Positions 1 to 7,334 of a DNA stretch of 64,000 bases are shown in pieces. The stretch lies in assembly GCA_945868845.1 (NCBI GenBank), contig CAMBMS010000001.1, positions 1 to 64,000 on the forward strand. Reading direction: 5' to 3'. The position numbers were made by a program, and so were the translations under genes. A model generated the notes under the pieces. It saw only the letters and a program-made list of their open reading frames with translations. It did not search any database and had not been told where the DNA came from. The DNA comes from Asaia bogorensis (lineage in GTDB: Bacteria > Pseudomonadota > Alphaproteobacteria > Acetobacterales > Acetobacteraceae). Each line of letters starts with the position of its first letter. The first letter of the stretch is position 1.

Positions 1-1
1 C

Positions 2-85
2 TGGCGCGTGCTGCGCGAATTCCAACGCCGCATGCAACAACAATTCAGCACCCACGCCATCGCCTACCCGCCACCCGGGCGATGA
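2..85 (+). CDS. C-terminal end of an MscS-type mechanosensitive channel (partial)
   Basis: Only the last 27 codons lie in the window, running off the left edge in frame 2 and ending at the TGA at 83-85. The residues read WRVLREFQRRM near the edge and then a short tail with AIAYPPP. Many MscS-family channels end this way: an amphipathic LREFxRRM helix followed by a short 'GIxIPYP' strand that forms the mouth of the cytoplasmic vestibule. Assignment rests on this short tail only, so another protein with a similar end cannot be excluded. Confidence 0.45.
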   Translation, partial: WRVLREFQRRMQQQFSTHAIAYPPPGR

Positions 86-170
86 CGCAGCGTCTCAGCC
101 GAAGTTGGGGAACAGACAGAAAATAAGATCGGGGCCCTGTCCCGAACCCAGCCAAGAGCGTAACGCCCTT

Positions 171-190
171 GGAACCAATTACTTGGTTCC
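171..190. terminator. small stem-loop downstream of the mscS-like gene
   Basis: GGAACCAA (171-178) and TTGGTTCC (183-190) form a perfect 8-bp stem with a TTAC loop. It lies between the end of the MscS-like gene (+) and the end of the broken binding-protein gene (-), so it could serve either. There is no clear U-run after it on either strand, so a terminator role is only plausible. Confidence 0.25.
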
Positions 191-228
191 TTGCCTATCC
201 GATTTATTGCCAAACCAGTGCCCCGATT

Positions 229-884
229 CTAAATCGGTGGCATGGCGCTGCGAGTGAATGCCGTGCGGACATTGGCCTCGAACGCTTTAACTTTGTACGG
301 GCCGGTGCCGATTAATTTGAATATCGCACTATAGGCGCCTGCCGGTTGTGCGGCAAGATTGGCCATCATGCCGGCCACACCCCCGGGATAATACAGCATC
401 TGTCCGTTCGGGGCTTTTAATGTCAGCTTGATCTCATAGGGGCCGAGCACGTCGATACCAGCGATGCAGCTTCTATCAACGTGCCGCTGGCGCGCGCACC
501 CAGCCCGATGAAGCGTTCGAAATTCTGTTTCACCATCTCCGCGTTGAAGGAAGCGCCATCGTAGAAGCTAACGCCCGGGCGCAATTCCAGTGTCAGCGTC
601 GTAAGATCGGCGCTGGTAATCCAGAATTCCGCGAGGCCCTGGTCCGGATCACCGGAGTTTTGCAGGCGGATCAGCGGTTCATATGCCGCCAGCATGGCTT
701 CCTGAAAAAACCTGCCGGCTGCCTGGGCGTCAGCGGGGTCCAGGTTCTCATTCCCCGGGGCGTCATAGAAGATGATCGAAGTATTGGTATCGAATGGCTG
801 CGCGCACGCGGTCGGGCTGAGCCAACCCAACGCCAGCGCGGCGAAGCTCGCGATGAATCTCGCCTGAAACCGTGTCTCGCGCAT
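229..884 (-). pseudogene. ABC transporter substrate-binding protein (family 5) pseudogene
   Basis: The protein starts at 884 (MRETRF) with a signal peptide ending near LSPTACAQP, followed by typical family-5 peptide/opine-binding features: a YEPLIRLQ segment, LTLELRPGVSFYDGASFNAEMV, and then a break. Around 455-475 the reading frame shifts by one base, because the homologous continuation (IDVLGPYEIKLTLK ... IGTGPYKV) is in another frame. The sequence then loses similarity and stops at 229, so only about 220 of the usual ~500 residues remain. A one-base indel plus C-terminal loss makes this a dead gene. No permease or ATPase genes of the transporter are nearby. Confidence 0.75.
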
Positions 885-1188
885 AGACCCCACCATCGTC
901 GACCCCGGGGCGGGCCCGTTCATAATGGTGGCAAAGATGACCAGAAGCCAGAGGTCCGTCCACTGTCGGCATCTCGTAGTCCTCCATCAGGCCGTAAAGC
1001 CATACTTCAGGGAGAATAACTTTTCAGAGGGCAGGCCAGCCGGCGAACTCACCGATGAAGCACTCGAGGCCGTAGCAGGGTGTATGGGCGGGCTGCCAAT
1101 TTCTGGCTGGTTTCCGTGCCGCAGGTGAGTCATAACCCAGTCGGCATAGAAAGCGTCGTAGGGAGACCGGCGACGCTTTTTGTGGCGA
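885..1188. other. 304-nt gap, possible worn gene fragment
   Basis: No intact gene. On the minus strand, two frames can be stitched near 1021-1065 (GLECFIGEFAG in one frame, GLPSEKLFSLKYG in the next), which faintly resembles the end of an amidohydrolase in which 'GLP-E-K' precedes the last helix. This is too short and too broken to name with any confidence. Confidence 0.2.
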
Positions 1189-1938
1189 TCAGCTACTGGG
1201 GCGATTAGCCCGCAGGAAACGTCGCACTCTATCAATCGTCCTAGCTTTGAGTTCCGGTGGATCACGCCAGGGGAATACGGTTATTTCCGCATTAGGGCAG
1301 AGCGACGCGACATCGAGCGACACGACATATGGGTGGGCGGTTATGTCGTCGGGTAAAACCAGGATCGGTGTTTGGCAGCTGCGCGCGAATTCCTTGGTGA
1401 CACTGTAGACGAATTCAGGCTGCGCACGATACAGTTCGTGTAGGTATCGCTCGACCTGAGCCATGTTTAGGTCAGGTCGCGTGGGTAGCAACTGGGGTGC
1501 CCAGACATCCCGTCCCGAGTTGAACATGTAATCGGGGTGGGCCGGGTGGTGTCCGACGGTTTGGATCACGACAGCAGCAGCAACACGCTCAGGTGCGCGC
1601 TGAGTCAGCTTCATGGCAAAACAGCCGCCAATGCAGTTTCCCATGAAGAGGAACTGCTTGATGCCGAGATGGTCCATCAATCCCAACTGGTCATCGGCAA
1701 ACGCGTCCCAGGGATTAGCGTCTGGGATTGGACCAGTAGATTCGCCGCCATTGGCATTGCGCTGATCCATCGTGATGCAGCGGAATTCGTCCTTGAAGAT
1801 CTCCATTGAGTTGAACACGGCGGTCGGCCAATTGCTCATCCGCGAGTTCAGCCCGCCCCCCGGTACGAGCAGGAGAGGAAAACCGTTACCGGCTTCCTCG
1901 TATCGGATGCGGAGATTTCCTCTTTCGTAAAACGGCAT
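1189..1938 (-). CDS. alpha/beta-fold hydrolase with Cys at the nucleophile elbow
   Basis: A 249-residue single-domain alpha/beta hydrolase. Visible features are the oxyanion segment LLLVPGGGLNSR (about residues 22-33), the strand FRCITMDQRNANGGES, and the elbow FLFMGNCIGGCFAM (about 96-109). The elbow is G-N-C-I-G, so the usual nucleophilic Ser is replaced by Cys, as in dienelactone hydrolases. A candidate acid and His sit close together in LPDDITAHP (about 196-204), while the usual His near the C-terminus is not evident. The substrate is unknown. The gene stands alone between decayed genes and faces away from the PrpD-like gene. Confidence 0.7.
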   Translation of the reverse strand: MPFYERGNLRIRYEEAGNGFPLLLVPGGGLNSRMSNWPTAVFNSMEIFKDEFRCITMDQRNANGGESTGPIPDANPWDAFADDQLGLMDHLGIKQFLFMGNCIGGCFAMKLTQRAPERVAAAVVIQTVGHHPAHPDYMFNSGRDVWAPQLLPTRPDLNMAQVERYLHELYRAQPEFVYSVTKEFARSCQTPILVLPDDITAHPYVVSLDVASLCPNAEITVFPWRDPPELKARTIDRVRRFLRANRPSS

Positions 1939-2365
1939 AGCACTTCCTTATCGCCAACCCATTCAGTTGGCACAGTGTCACCCAGGACGCCTCATATGGG
2001 AAGATGCTCCGGGGTCTTGCCGAGAGGGTCTGATCTGCCGTGCTGCACCAGCGCAAACAGACCTGATAGTAATAGGAAATCTCGCAGTCGGATAAATAGC
2101 TACATGAAAACCATCACCAGCCCAGCCAGCACTGCTAGGGATCAGCGCGATGTCCTGATTGCCCGCGTTATCCGCCACCGTGCTCGCATCCAGCGCAAGG
2201 TCGAACGCATGCAAGCCGCTGACGAACCAGGCAAGGGCCAGCAGGCTACACCCGCATCGGGAAGGGCTGCAGGTGCCGGGCCGAATGCGATCCACCGCCG
2301 GCGCTTGTCAGCGGGGTTGCGCGCGGGCAGGGTCGCGGCGGCGGCGTGGAATGGGGGAAGGAACG
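1939..2365. other. 427-nt intergenic region
   Basis: This lies between two divergent genes and should hold promoters for both. Small open frames on each strand (for example minus 1978-2295) show no recognisable protein and mutually overlap, so I do not call a gene. A GGGGGAAGG ribosome-binding site at about 2353-2361 belongs to the downstream MmgE/PrpD gene and decides its start at 2366. Confidence 0.4.
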
Positions 2366-3715
2366 ATGAATGCAGGACCGAATGCAACGGCGCTGAGTGA
2401 ATTCATCGCCGGTAGCCAAATGCGGAAACTACCGGCCGAGATTGCCAACGCAGCGAAACTCTGCCTTGCCGATTGGGTGTCCGTGGCGCTCGGCGCCGCG
2501 GTGGAGCCTGCCGGAAAAATCGTGCGCGAGGTGGTCGGCGATTGGCGCAGCGACGGACCTGCGGCGTTGCTGCTTGGCGGGCGAGCGGCGGCGCCGATGG
2601 CGGCGCTGGTGAATGGTACACTCGCGCATTGCCTGGATTTTGACGACACCTATGTGGACAGCATCACGCACACCTCGGCACCGGTCTGGGCGGCAACATT
2701 GGCACTTGGTGCAGAAACCGGGGCGAGTGAGACCGCATTACTGTCGGCCTTCGTCACCGGGTTCGAGGTGGTGGCGCGCGTGGGCCATGGGCTGGGCCAG
2801 GCGATTACCTCACGAGGCTGGCACGGCACCGGCGTGTTCGGGCGCATCGGCGCAGCAGCGGCCGGCGCAGCGGTACTGGGGCTGGATGCGGAACGCGCAA
2901 TACACGCTATCGCGCTGGGGGCGACGCAGGCGGGGGGGCTGGTCGGATCCTTCGGGACGATGGCAAAGCCGTTTCACGCCGGCAAGGCAGCGATGGATGG
3001 CGTGTTGGCGGCACAACTCGCGGCGGCGGGATTTACCGGCGCACCAGGGTTGTTTGAACCCGGCGGCGGGCTGGACAACGCGTTGATTCAGGATGGGAAG
3101 GCGGGCCTTGCTCCGGTGGAATTTTCCGAATGGCGCATCCTGCGCAACAGCTTCAAGCCCTATGCGGCATGCCATCTGATCCATCCGGCAATCGATGCCG
3201 CGCGTGCCTTGTGGGCGGAGGGCGGCACGCCAGCGCCACACGAACGAATCGCAGCGGAGGTAAGTGCCCTGGCAAAGCAGGTGACCGGAGAAACGAATGG
3301 CCATCCGGCGGGCGCCCTGGCCGGAAAATTCGATCTGCGCTACTGCGTGGCGCTGGCGCTGCATGGGCATGATCTTTCCGCCGCCAATTTCCGCGAGCCA
3401 TGGCACGTGGAGCCCGATATCGCGCGTATGGCGGAACAAGTCAGCGTAACGGCGACAACGGAGATGGGATTTGCCTCGGCGGCCGTGAGGGTTGGGCGCA
3501 AGCGGGAGTATGTGCCAGTGGCCAAAGGTCACCCGGGCAATCCGATGGGCTGGGATGACATGCGGTTCAAATTCGATGGGTTAGTGGGTGATCACCTGGG
3601 CAATCGTGCGGCGATTTTATTTTCGGCATTACGCGATTTCAGCAATGGCGGCTCGCTATCGGTGATCCACGATATCGTCACCGCTGGACCTAAGGGGCCT
3701 GAACGAACGGAGTGA
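2366..3715 (+). CDS. MmgE/PrpD family protein
   Basis: A 449-residue member of the MmgE/PrpD family, which includes 2-methylcitrate dehydratase and cis-aconitate decarboxylase. Characteristic segments are LADWVSVALG near the N-terminus, HCLDFDDTYVDSITH (about residues 89-103), GRIGAAAAGAAVLGLD and GTMAKPFHAGKAAMDG in the helical domain, and NSFKPYAACHLIHPAIDAA at the start of the C-terminal part. The start at 2366 is chosen for the good ribosome-binding site 5-8 bases upstream; an in-frame extension to 2159 lacks family similarity. It is followed after 4 nt by a luciferase-like oxidoreductase, so the two probably form an operon. The substrate cannot be told from sequence; family members usually dehydrate or decarboxylate tricarboxylates. 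Confidence 0.85.
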   Translation: MNAGPNATALSEFIAGSQMRKLPAEIANAAKLCLADWVSVALGAAVEPAGKIVREVVGDWRSDGPAALLLGGRAAAPMAALVNGTLAHCLDFDDTYVDSITHTSAPVWAATLALGAETGASETALLSAFVTGFEVVARVGHGLGQAITSRGWHGTGVFGRIGAAAAGAAVLGLDAERAIHAIALGATQAGGLVGSFGTMAKPFHAGKAAMDGVLAAQLAAAGFTGAPGLFEPGGGLDNALIQDGKAGLAPVEFSEWRILRNSFKPYAACHLIHPAIDAARALWAEGGTPAPHERIAAEVSALAKQVTGETNGHPAGALAGKFDLRYCVALALHGHDLSAANFREPWHVEPDIARMAEQVSVTATTEMGFASAAVRVGRKREYVPVAKGHPGNPMGWDDMRFKFDGLVGDHLGNRAAILFSALRDFSNGGSLSVIHDIVTAGPKGPERTE

Positions 3716-3719
3716 AGCG

Positions 3720-4658
3720 ATGCCGCTGGCCATTGGTTATTTACTGCCCACCCGCGAACAGGTGATGCAGGGCCACCCAGAAGCGGCGCCTTTACTGCGC
3801 CTGGCGGAGCAAGCGGAGGCGTTGGGCTATGATTCCATCTGGGTAGGTGACTCATTGCTCGCACGGCCGCGCCATGAACCGCTGACCTTGCTCGGCGGTG
3901 TCGCCGGGCGAACGCGGCGGGTGAAGCTGGGAACAGCCGTACTGCTGCCGGCTTTACGCAATCCAGTGGTGCTGGCGCACCAGATTTCGACCCTGGATCA
4001 AATCAGCGAGGGCCGGCTTATCCTCGGCGTTGGCATCGCATCCGACAATCCGCCGATCCATAAGGAATTCATGGCCGCCGGCGTGCCCTTCGCGGGGCGC
4101 GTCGGACGGATGATGGAGGGGCTGCGCTTGTGCCGCGCCCTGTGGACGGGCGAGAAAGTGGATTGGGACGGCCGCTGGCGCGTGCAGGGTGCCGTGCTCG
4201 GGCCGGTGCCGTATCAGAAAAATGGTCCACCTTTATGGTATGGCGGCACGGCACAGGCGGCGATAGCGCGAACAGCAAAATTCTTTGATGGATGGTTCCC
4301 CAACCATGCCGAACCGGAGCGCTTCGCCACCGAATTCGCAGCGTTGCGCGCAATGGCGGCAGAGGCCGGGCGCGATCCAGCGGCGCTGGACGGCGCGACC
4401 TACCTGACCCTGGCAATCGACGATAACGCGGCACGCGCGGAAGAGCGCATGAACACCTATATGGAAAGTTATTATAACCAACCTGCCGCGGCGATACGAG
4501 GACGCCAGGTTAACTATGCCGGACCGACCGAAGGCGTGGCGGCGTTGTTACGCGCCTATGCGGATACCGGGGCATCGCACCTGGTGTTACGCTTCGCCGG
4601 CGATCACGACCGGCAGATGCAGGCAGTGGCGAAAATCCGCCGCAATCTTGGCTGGTAG
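3720..4658 (+). CDS. LLM-class flavin-dependent oxidoreductase
   Basis: A 312-residue luciferase-like (bacterial luciferase/F420 reductase superfamily) TIM-barrel protein. Family marks are LAEQAEALGYDSIWVGDS (about 29-46), the RVKLGTAVLLPALRNPVVLAHQ stretch (about 68-89), TLDQISEGRLILGVG (about 91-105) and PPLWYGGTAQAAIARTA in the second half. Such enzymes use reduced FMN or F420 to oxidise or monooxygenate small molecules. It follows the MmgE/PrpD gene by 4 nt and is presumably co-transcribed, suggesting joint action on an organic acid or a xenobiotic. The cofactor is not decidable here. Confidence 0.85.
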   Translation: MPLAIGYLLPTREQVMQGHPEAAPLLRLAEQAEALGYDSIWVGDSLLARPRHEPLTLLGGVAGRTRRVKLGTAVLLPALRNPVVLAHQISTLDQISEGRLILGVGIASDNPPIHKEFMAAGVPFAGRVGRMMEGLRLCRALWTGEKVDWDGRWRVQGAVLGPVPYQKNGPPLWYGGTAQAAIARTAKFFDGWFPNHAEPERFATEFAALRAMAAEAGRDPAALDGATYLTLAIDDNAARAEERMNTYMESYYNQPAAAIRGRQVNYAGPTEGVAALLRAYADTGASHLVLRFAGDHDRQMQAVAKIRRNLGW

Positions 4659-4706
4659 GCGGATTTTCACGCGCGCAGCGCGGGGGGAATTTGAATACTT
4701 GAATCG

Positions 4707-5230
4707 GTGGGAAAACTGAAAACTGATTTCGTTGTTGTCGGCGCTGGCTTCGCTAACAGTGTGATCGCGGTACGGCTGAGCGAGGATCCTGCGACAAGCG
4801 TGGTGATGCTGAAAGCGGGCGGGCTGGACACCAATCGTTGGATTCATATTCCACTGAGTTTCGGCAAGGCCTTCGCTGATCCTTCCGTCAAGTAGTGTTA
4901 CAAAACCGAACCCGCATCACGTCCAAATTCGCGCTAGGCGACGGCGTGCGGTCCGATGGGGAATTTCTGGGTTATACACACAACAACGGTGGCACCGCGT
5001 TTCATCCCACCAGCACCTGCAAGATAGGCATCGACCCGATGGCGTTAGTGGACCCACAATTGCGCGTCTCTAAGCTGCCATCGCTGCGCGTCGCCGATGC
5101 CTCCGTCATGCCAGCAATGACATCGGGAAATACCAACGCGACATCGACCATGACCCGCGAGAAATGCGCCGACATGGTTGCGCGGCATAGGTCGCCAGGA
5201 GGCGAGAGCCACCTTCGGTCGACTGCATAG
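4707..5230 (+). pseudogene. GMC oxidoreductase pseudogene (nonsense mutation plus internal deletion)
   Basis: The first part carries a GMC-type FAD-binding start: FVVVGAGFANSVIAVRLSED, then a degenerate LKAGG (normally LEAGG) and WIHIPLSFGKAF. Family members continue DPxVNW-CYxTEP; here TAG at 4893-4895 replaces the Trp codon and CYKTEP follows in the same frame. After that the central ~350 residues are missing, and the typical C-terminal end resumes in another frame: FHPTSTCKIG, VDPQLRV, LRVADASVMP and SGNTNA. That end carries the conserved His and the Asn of the active-site region. The gene cannot make a working choline/alcohol dehydrogenase-type enzyme. It abuts the 3' end of carD. Confidence 0.85.
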
Positions 5231-6382
5231 TCAGATTGCTTTCAGAAATTCGGCCAGTTTGATGGCGGCGGTGGCCTTATCGGTTTTGTCGAGCGCGGCG
5301 AGTTCGGCGGCCAGACGGTCCATCGCGGCTTCATAGATCTGGCGTTCGGAGAAGCTCTGGTCGGGCTGGCCGACATTGCGATGCAAATCACGCACCACTT
5401 CTGCGATAGTCTGCGGATCGCCGGAGTTAATTTTTGCCTCGTATTCCTGCGCCCGGCGCGACCACATGGTACGCTTGATGCGCGCGCGGCCTTTCAGCAC
5501 AGCCATGGCATCGTCGAACATTTTGCGCGAGGCCAGTTTGCGCAACCCAGCGGTACGGGCCTTGGTGACCGGCACGCGCAAGGTCATGCGGTTTTCCTCG
5601 AACGTGATGTGAATGAGTTCCAGCCGATGGCCGGCTATGTCCTCCACGGCGATCCGCTCGACCTTGCCCACGCCATGGGTGGGATAGACCACGTAATCGC
5701 CCGCAACGAAAGTTTCCTGCTTGGAAGGCACACGCACGGGGCGTTCGGGGATGATCGGCTTGCGAATTTCCTGCGACACGGCCTGCTGGGCGCGCGGCGC
5801 GGGCGGCACCAGGTTGGGCCGCGCGGCGGCTAAGGCCGATTGGGGTGTGGGCATGGCACGAGGGGGAGGTGGCGGGGAGGCCCGAGCAGGGGCAGCCGGC
5901 TTGGCGGCAACCACTCGAGCGGCAGGCGACCGGGTGGCGGGCGGCTTGAACAAAGTAGGCTTTGGCGTGGCCAACTTTGCCCCAAGGGGTTTCGCCGCGA
6001 CAGGTTTGACAGCGGCCGACTTCGGCGATGCTGGCTTGGTCGCCGGTTTCGCTGTTGCGGCTTGTTTCGTTGGCTTGGGATGCGGCTTCATCGGTACCGC
6101 CGTGACTGTCTTCACCTTGATATCGGTGTTCCGTGGCTGCGCGGCGCTCGCCCGTCCCGGGGTCGGTTTCGTGGCGGGCTTCCCGGTGACGGGGGTTTTC
6201 GCGACACTTTTGGCGGGCGCAATCTTCTTGGCATCGCCTTTGGGGGCCGGGCGCTTCGCAGTGATCGCCTTCGCCGGCGGCGTCTTGCCGGTTGGTTGCT
6301 TTGCCGTGCGCACAACCGGCATACTCGGCTTGCCACTGGCTTGTCCGCGACGCGGGCTTGGGGACACAGCCGCTCCTTTCAT
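5231..6382 (-). CDS. carD: CarD-family transcriptional regulator with long basic N-terminal tail
   Basis: Residues ~222-383 form a complete CarD module: FVAGDYVVYPTHGVGKVERI (Tudor-like RNA-polymerase-interacting domain) followed by the helical DNA-binding part with KARIKRTMWSRRAQEYEAKINSG (read in pieces) and LAxxLAALDKTD. CarD binds the RNA polymerase beta subunit and stabilises open promoter complexes, notably at stable-RNA promoters. Usual CarD proteins are about 160-170 residues. Here residues 1-220 are almost wholly Lys, Ala, Pro and Thr with AKP/KPA-type repeats, like histone-H1 or AlgP tails. The start ATG at 6382 is taken because the tail is continuously in frame. It lies downstream of fdxA in the same direction, with 258 nt between. 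Confidence 0.88.
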   Translation of the reverse strand: MKGAAVSPSPRRGQASGKPSMPVVRTAKQPTGKTPPAKAITAKRPAPKGDAKKIAPAKSVAKTPVTGKPATKPTPGRASAAQPRNTDIKVKTVTAVPMKPHPKPTKQAATAKPATKPASPKSAAVKPVAAKPLGAKLATPKPTLFKPPATRSPAARVVAAKPAAPARASPPPPPRAMPTPQSALAAARPNLVPPAPRAQQAVSQEIRKPIIPERPVRVPSKQETFVAGDYVVYPTHGVGKVERIAVEDIAGHRLELIHITFEENRMTLRVPVTKARTAGLRKLASRKMFDDAMAVLKGRARIKRTMWSRRAQEYEAKINSGDPQTIAEVVRDLHRNVGQPDQSFSERQIYEAAMDRLAAELAALDKTDKATAAIKLAEFLKAI

Positions 6383-6640
6383 CGCGCTAAACCTTTCCTG
6401 GGTTCGATGGATGGTCTGGGTATCAATTCAGGCAGCCTCTGTCCGCGAGCACCCTGCCATGCGGGCAGGGCTGTATTGGGGCGGGTGCCGCCAAGGTTTC
6501 CAGGATTGGTCCAACGGGTTCCGTTGACCATTTGCTATCTTGATAAGCATAACACGATTTCAACTAAAAGTCAGCCTTGCCCGGCGTTCCGACAAGCTAA
6601 TCTAGCAAAAAACCAAAAACTGCCTCATTTTTCCACTGCC

Positions 6641-6976
6641 TCATGGCTTGCCAGGTTGGTCGGAGAACAGCTTCGCCTTGTCCGGCTTGCCTTGCCATTC
6701 TTCCGCATCGGCAGGTGGCTCACCCTTTCGAGTGATATTGGGCCATCGCTGCGCATAGGTGCGGTTCAGCTCCAGCCATTCCCCAGCGGCGCGATCGTCA
6801 CTGTCGGGCAGGATCGCCTCGGCCGGACATTCCGGCTCGCACACCCCGCAATCGATGCATTCATCGGGGTGAATCACCAGCATGTTTTCCCCCACATAGA
6901 AGCAGTCCACCGGACAAACCTCCACGCAGTCCATGAATTTGCAGCGGATACAGTTTTCGGTGACCACGTAGGTCAT
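6641..6976 (-). CDS. fdxA: ferredoxin FdxA, seven-iron type
   Basis: A 111-residue ferredoxin. The N-terminus has [18 protein letters not shown], giving the 3Fe-4S cluster ligands, and [12 protein letters not shown] gives the 4Fe-4S ligands; the Cys pattern matches the conserved alphaproteobacterial FdxA/ferredoxin II group. The C-terminal half is the usual extended region with WPNIT. It carries electrons in the cytosol; the partner is not known from context. The order helicase, S4 protein, fdxA, carD is common in alphaproteobacteria. It begins 70 nt after the S4 gene and could be in the same transcript. Confidence 0.93.
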   Translation of the reverse strand: MTYVVTENCIRCKFMDCVEVCPVDCFYVGENMLVIHPDECIDCGVCEPECPAEAILPDSDDRAAGEWLELNRTYAQRWPNITRKGEPPADAEEWQGKPDKAKLFSDQPGKP

Positions 6977-7046
6977 GCGGTACTCCAGGGCTCTGTCAAC
7001 GGAGGCGATATGCTCAGTCTGGCACCTTGGCGCAAGGGAACCCCGC

Positions 7047-7334
7047 CTAAGGCTCCACGATTTCTTCGTAGAGCAACCGTGCCTCCACCGCCGGGCCGCG
7101 CCGCGTCGCTAAGGCGACAACGCGAATCACCCGAACCCCGGCGGCTTGGTTGATGGGCAAGGTTAGCACATCGCCAATCCGTAGCCGGGCATGCGCCTTC
7201 TCCGTCGGCTGGCAGTTGATCCGCACCAGGCCACCGGCGATAAAGTGGGCGCAATCAGCGCGAGCCTTCATGAAACGAGCGCACCAGAACCATTTGTCCA
7301 GCCGTTGCCAGTCGCGGTCCTCCAGCTCTGCCAT
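7047..7334 (-). CDS. S4-domain RNA-binding protein (HslR/Hsp15-like)
   Basis: 95 residues from the ATG at 7334, which shares one base with the helicase stop codon (TGATG), a translational-coupling arrangement. The S4 motif is plain: [22 protein letters not shown] near the N-terminus and [23 protein letters not shown]. Hsp15 (HslR) binds stalled 50S subunits carrying nascent chains. An upstream in-frame extension to 7418 is possible but would overlap the helicase and has no family support. Confidence 0.85.
   Translation of the reverse strand: MAELEDRDWQRLDKWFWCARFMKARADCAHFIAGGLVRINCQPTEKAHARLRIGDVLTLPINQAAGVRVIRVVALATRRGPAVEARLLYEEIVEP

Noticed and set aside
6452-6470. CCCTGCC/GGCAGGG hairpin upstream of carD considered as the fdxA terminator
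   Set aside because: The stem has only 7 bp and no T-run follows on the minus strand.
5840-7153. 437-codon plus-strand open frame opposite carD
   Set aside because: It lies antisense to the Lys/Ala/Pro-rich carD tail and fdxA, is Arg/Gly-rich, and arises from the high G+C third-position pattern.
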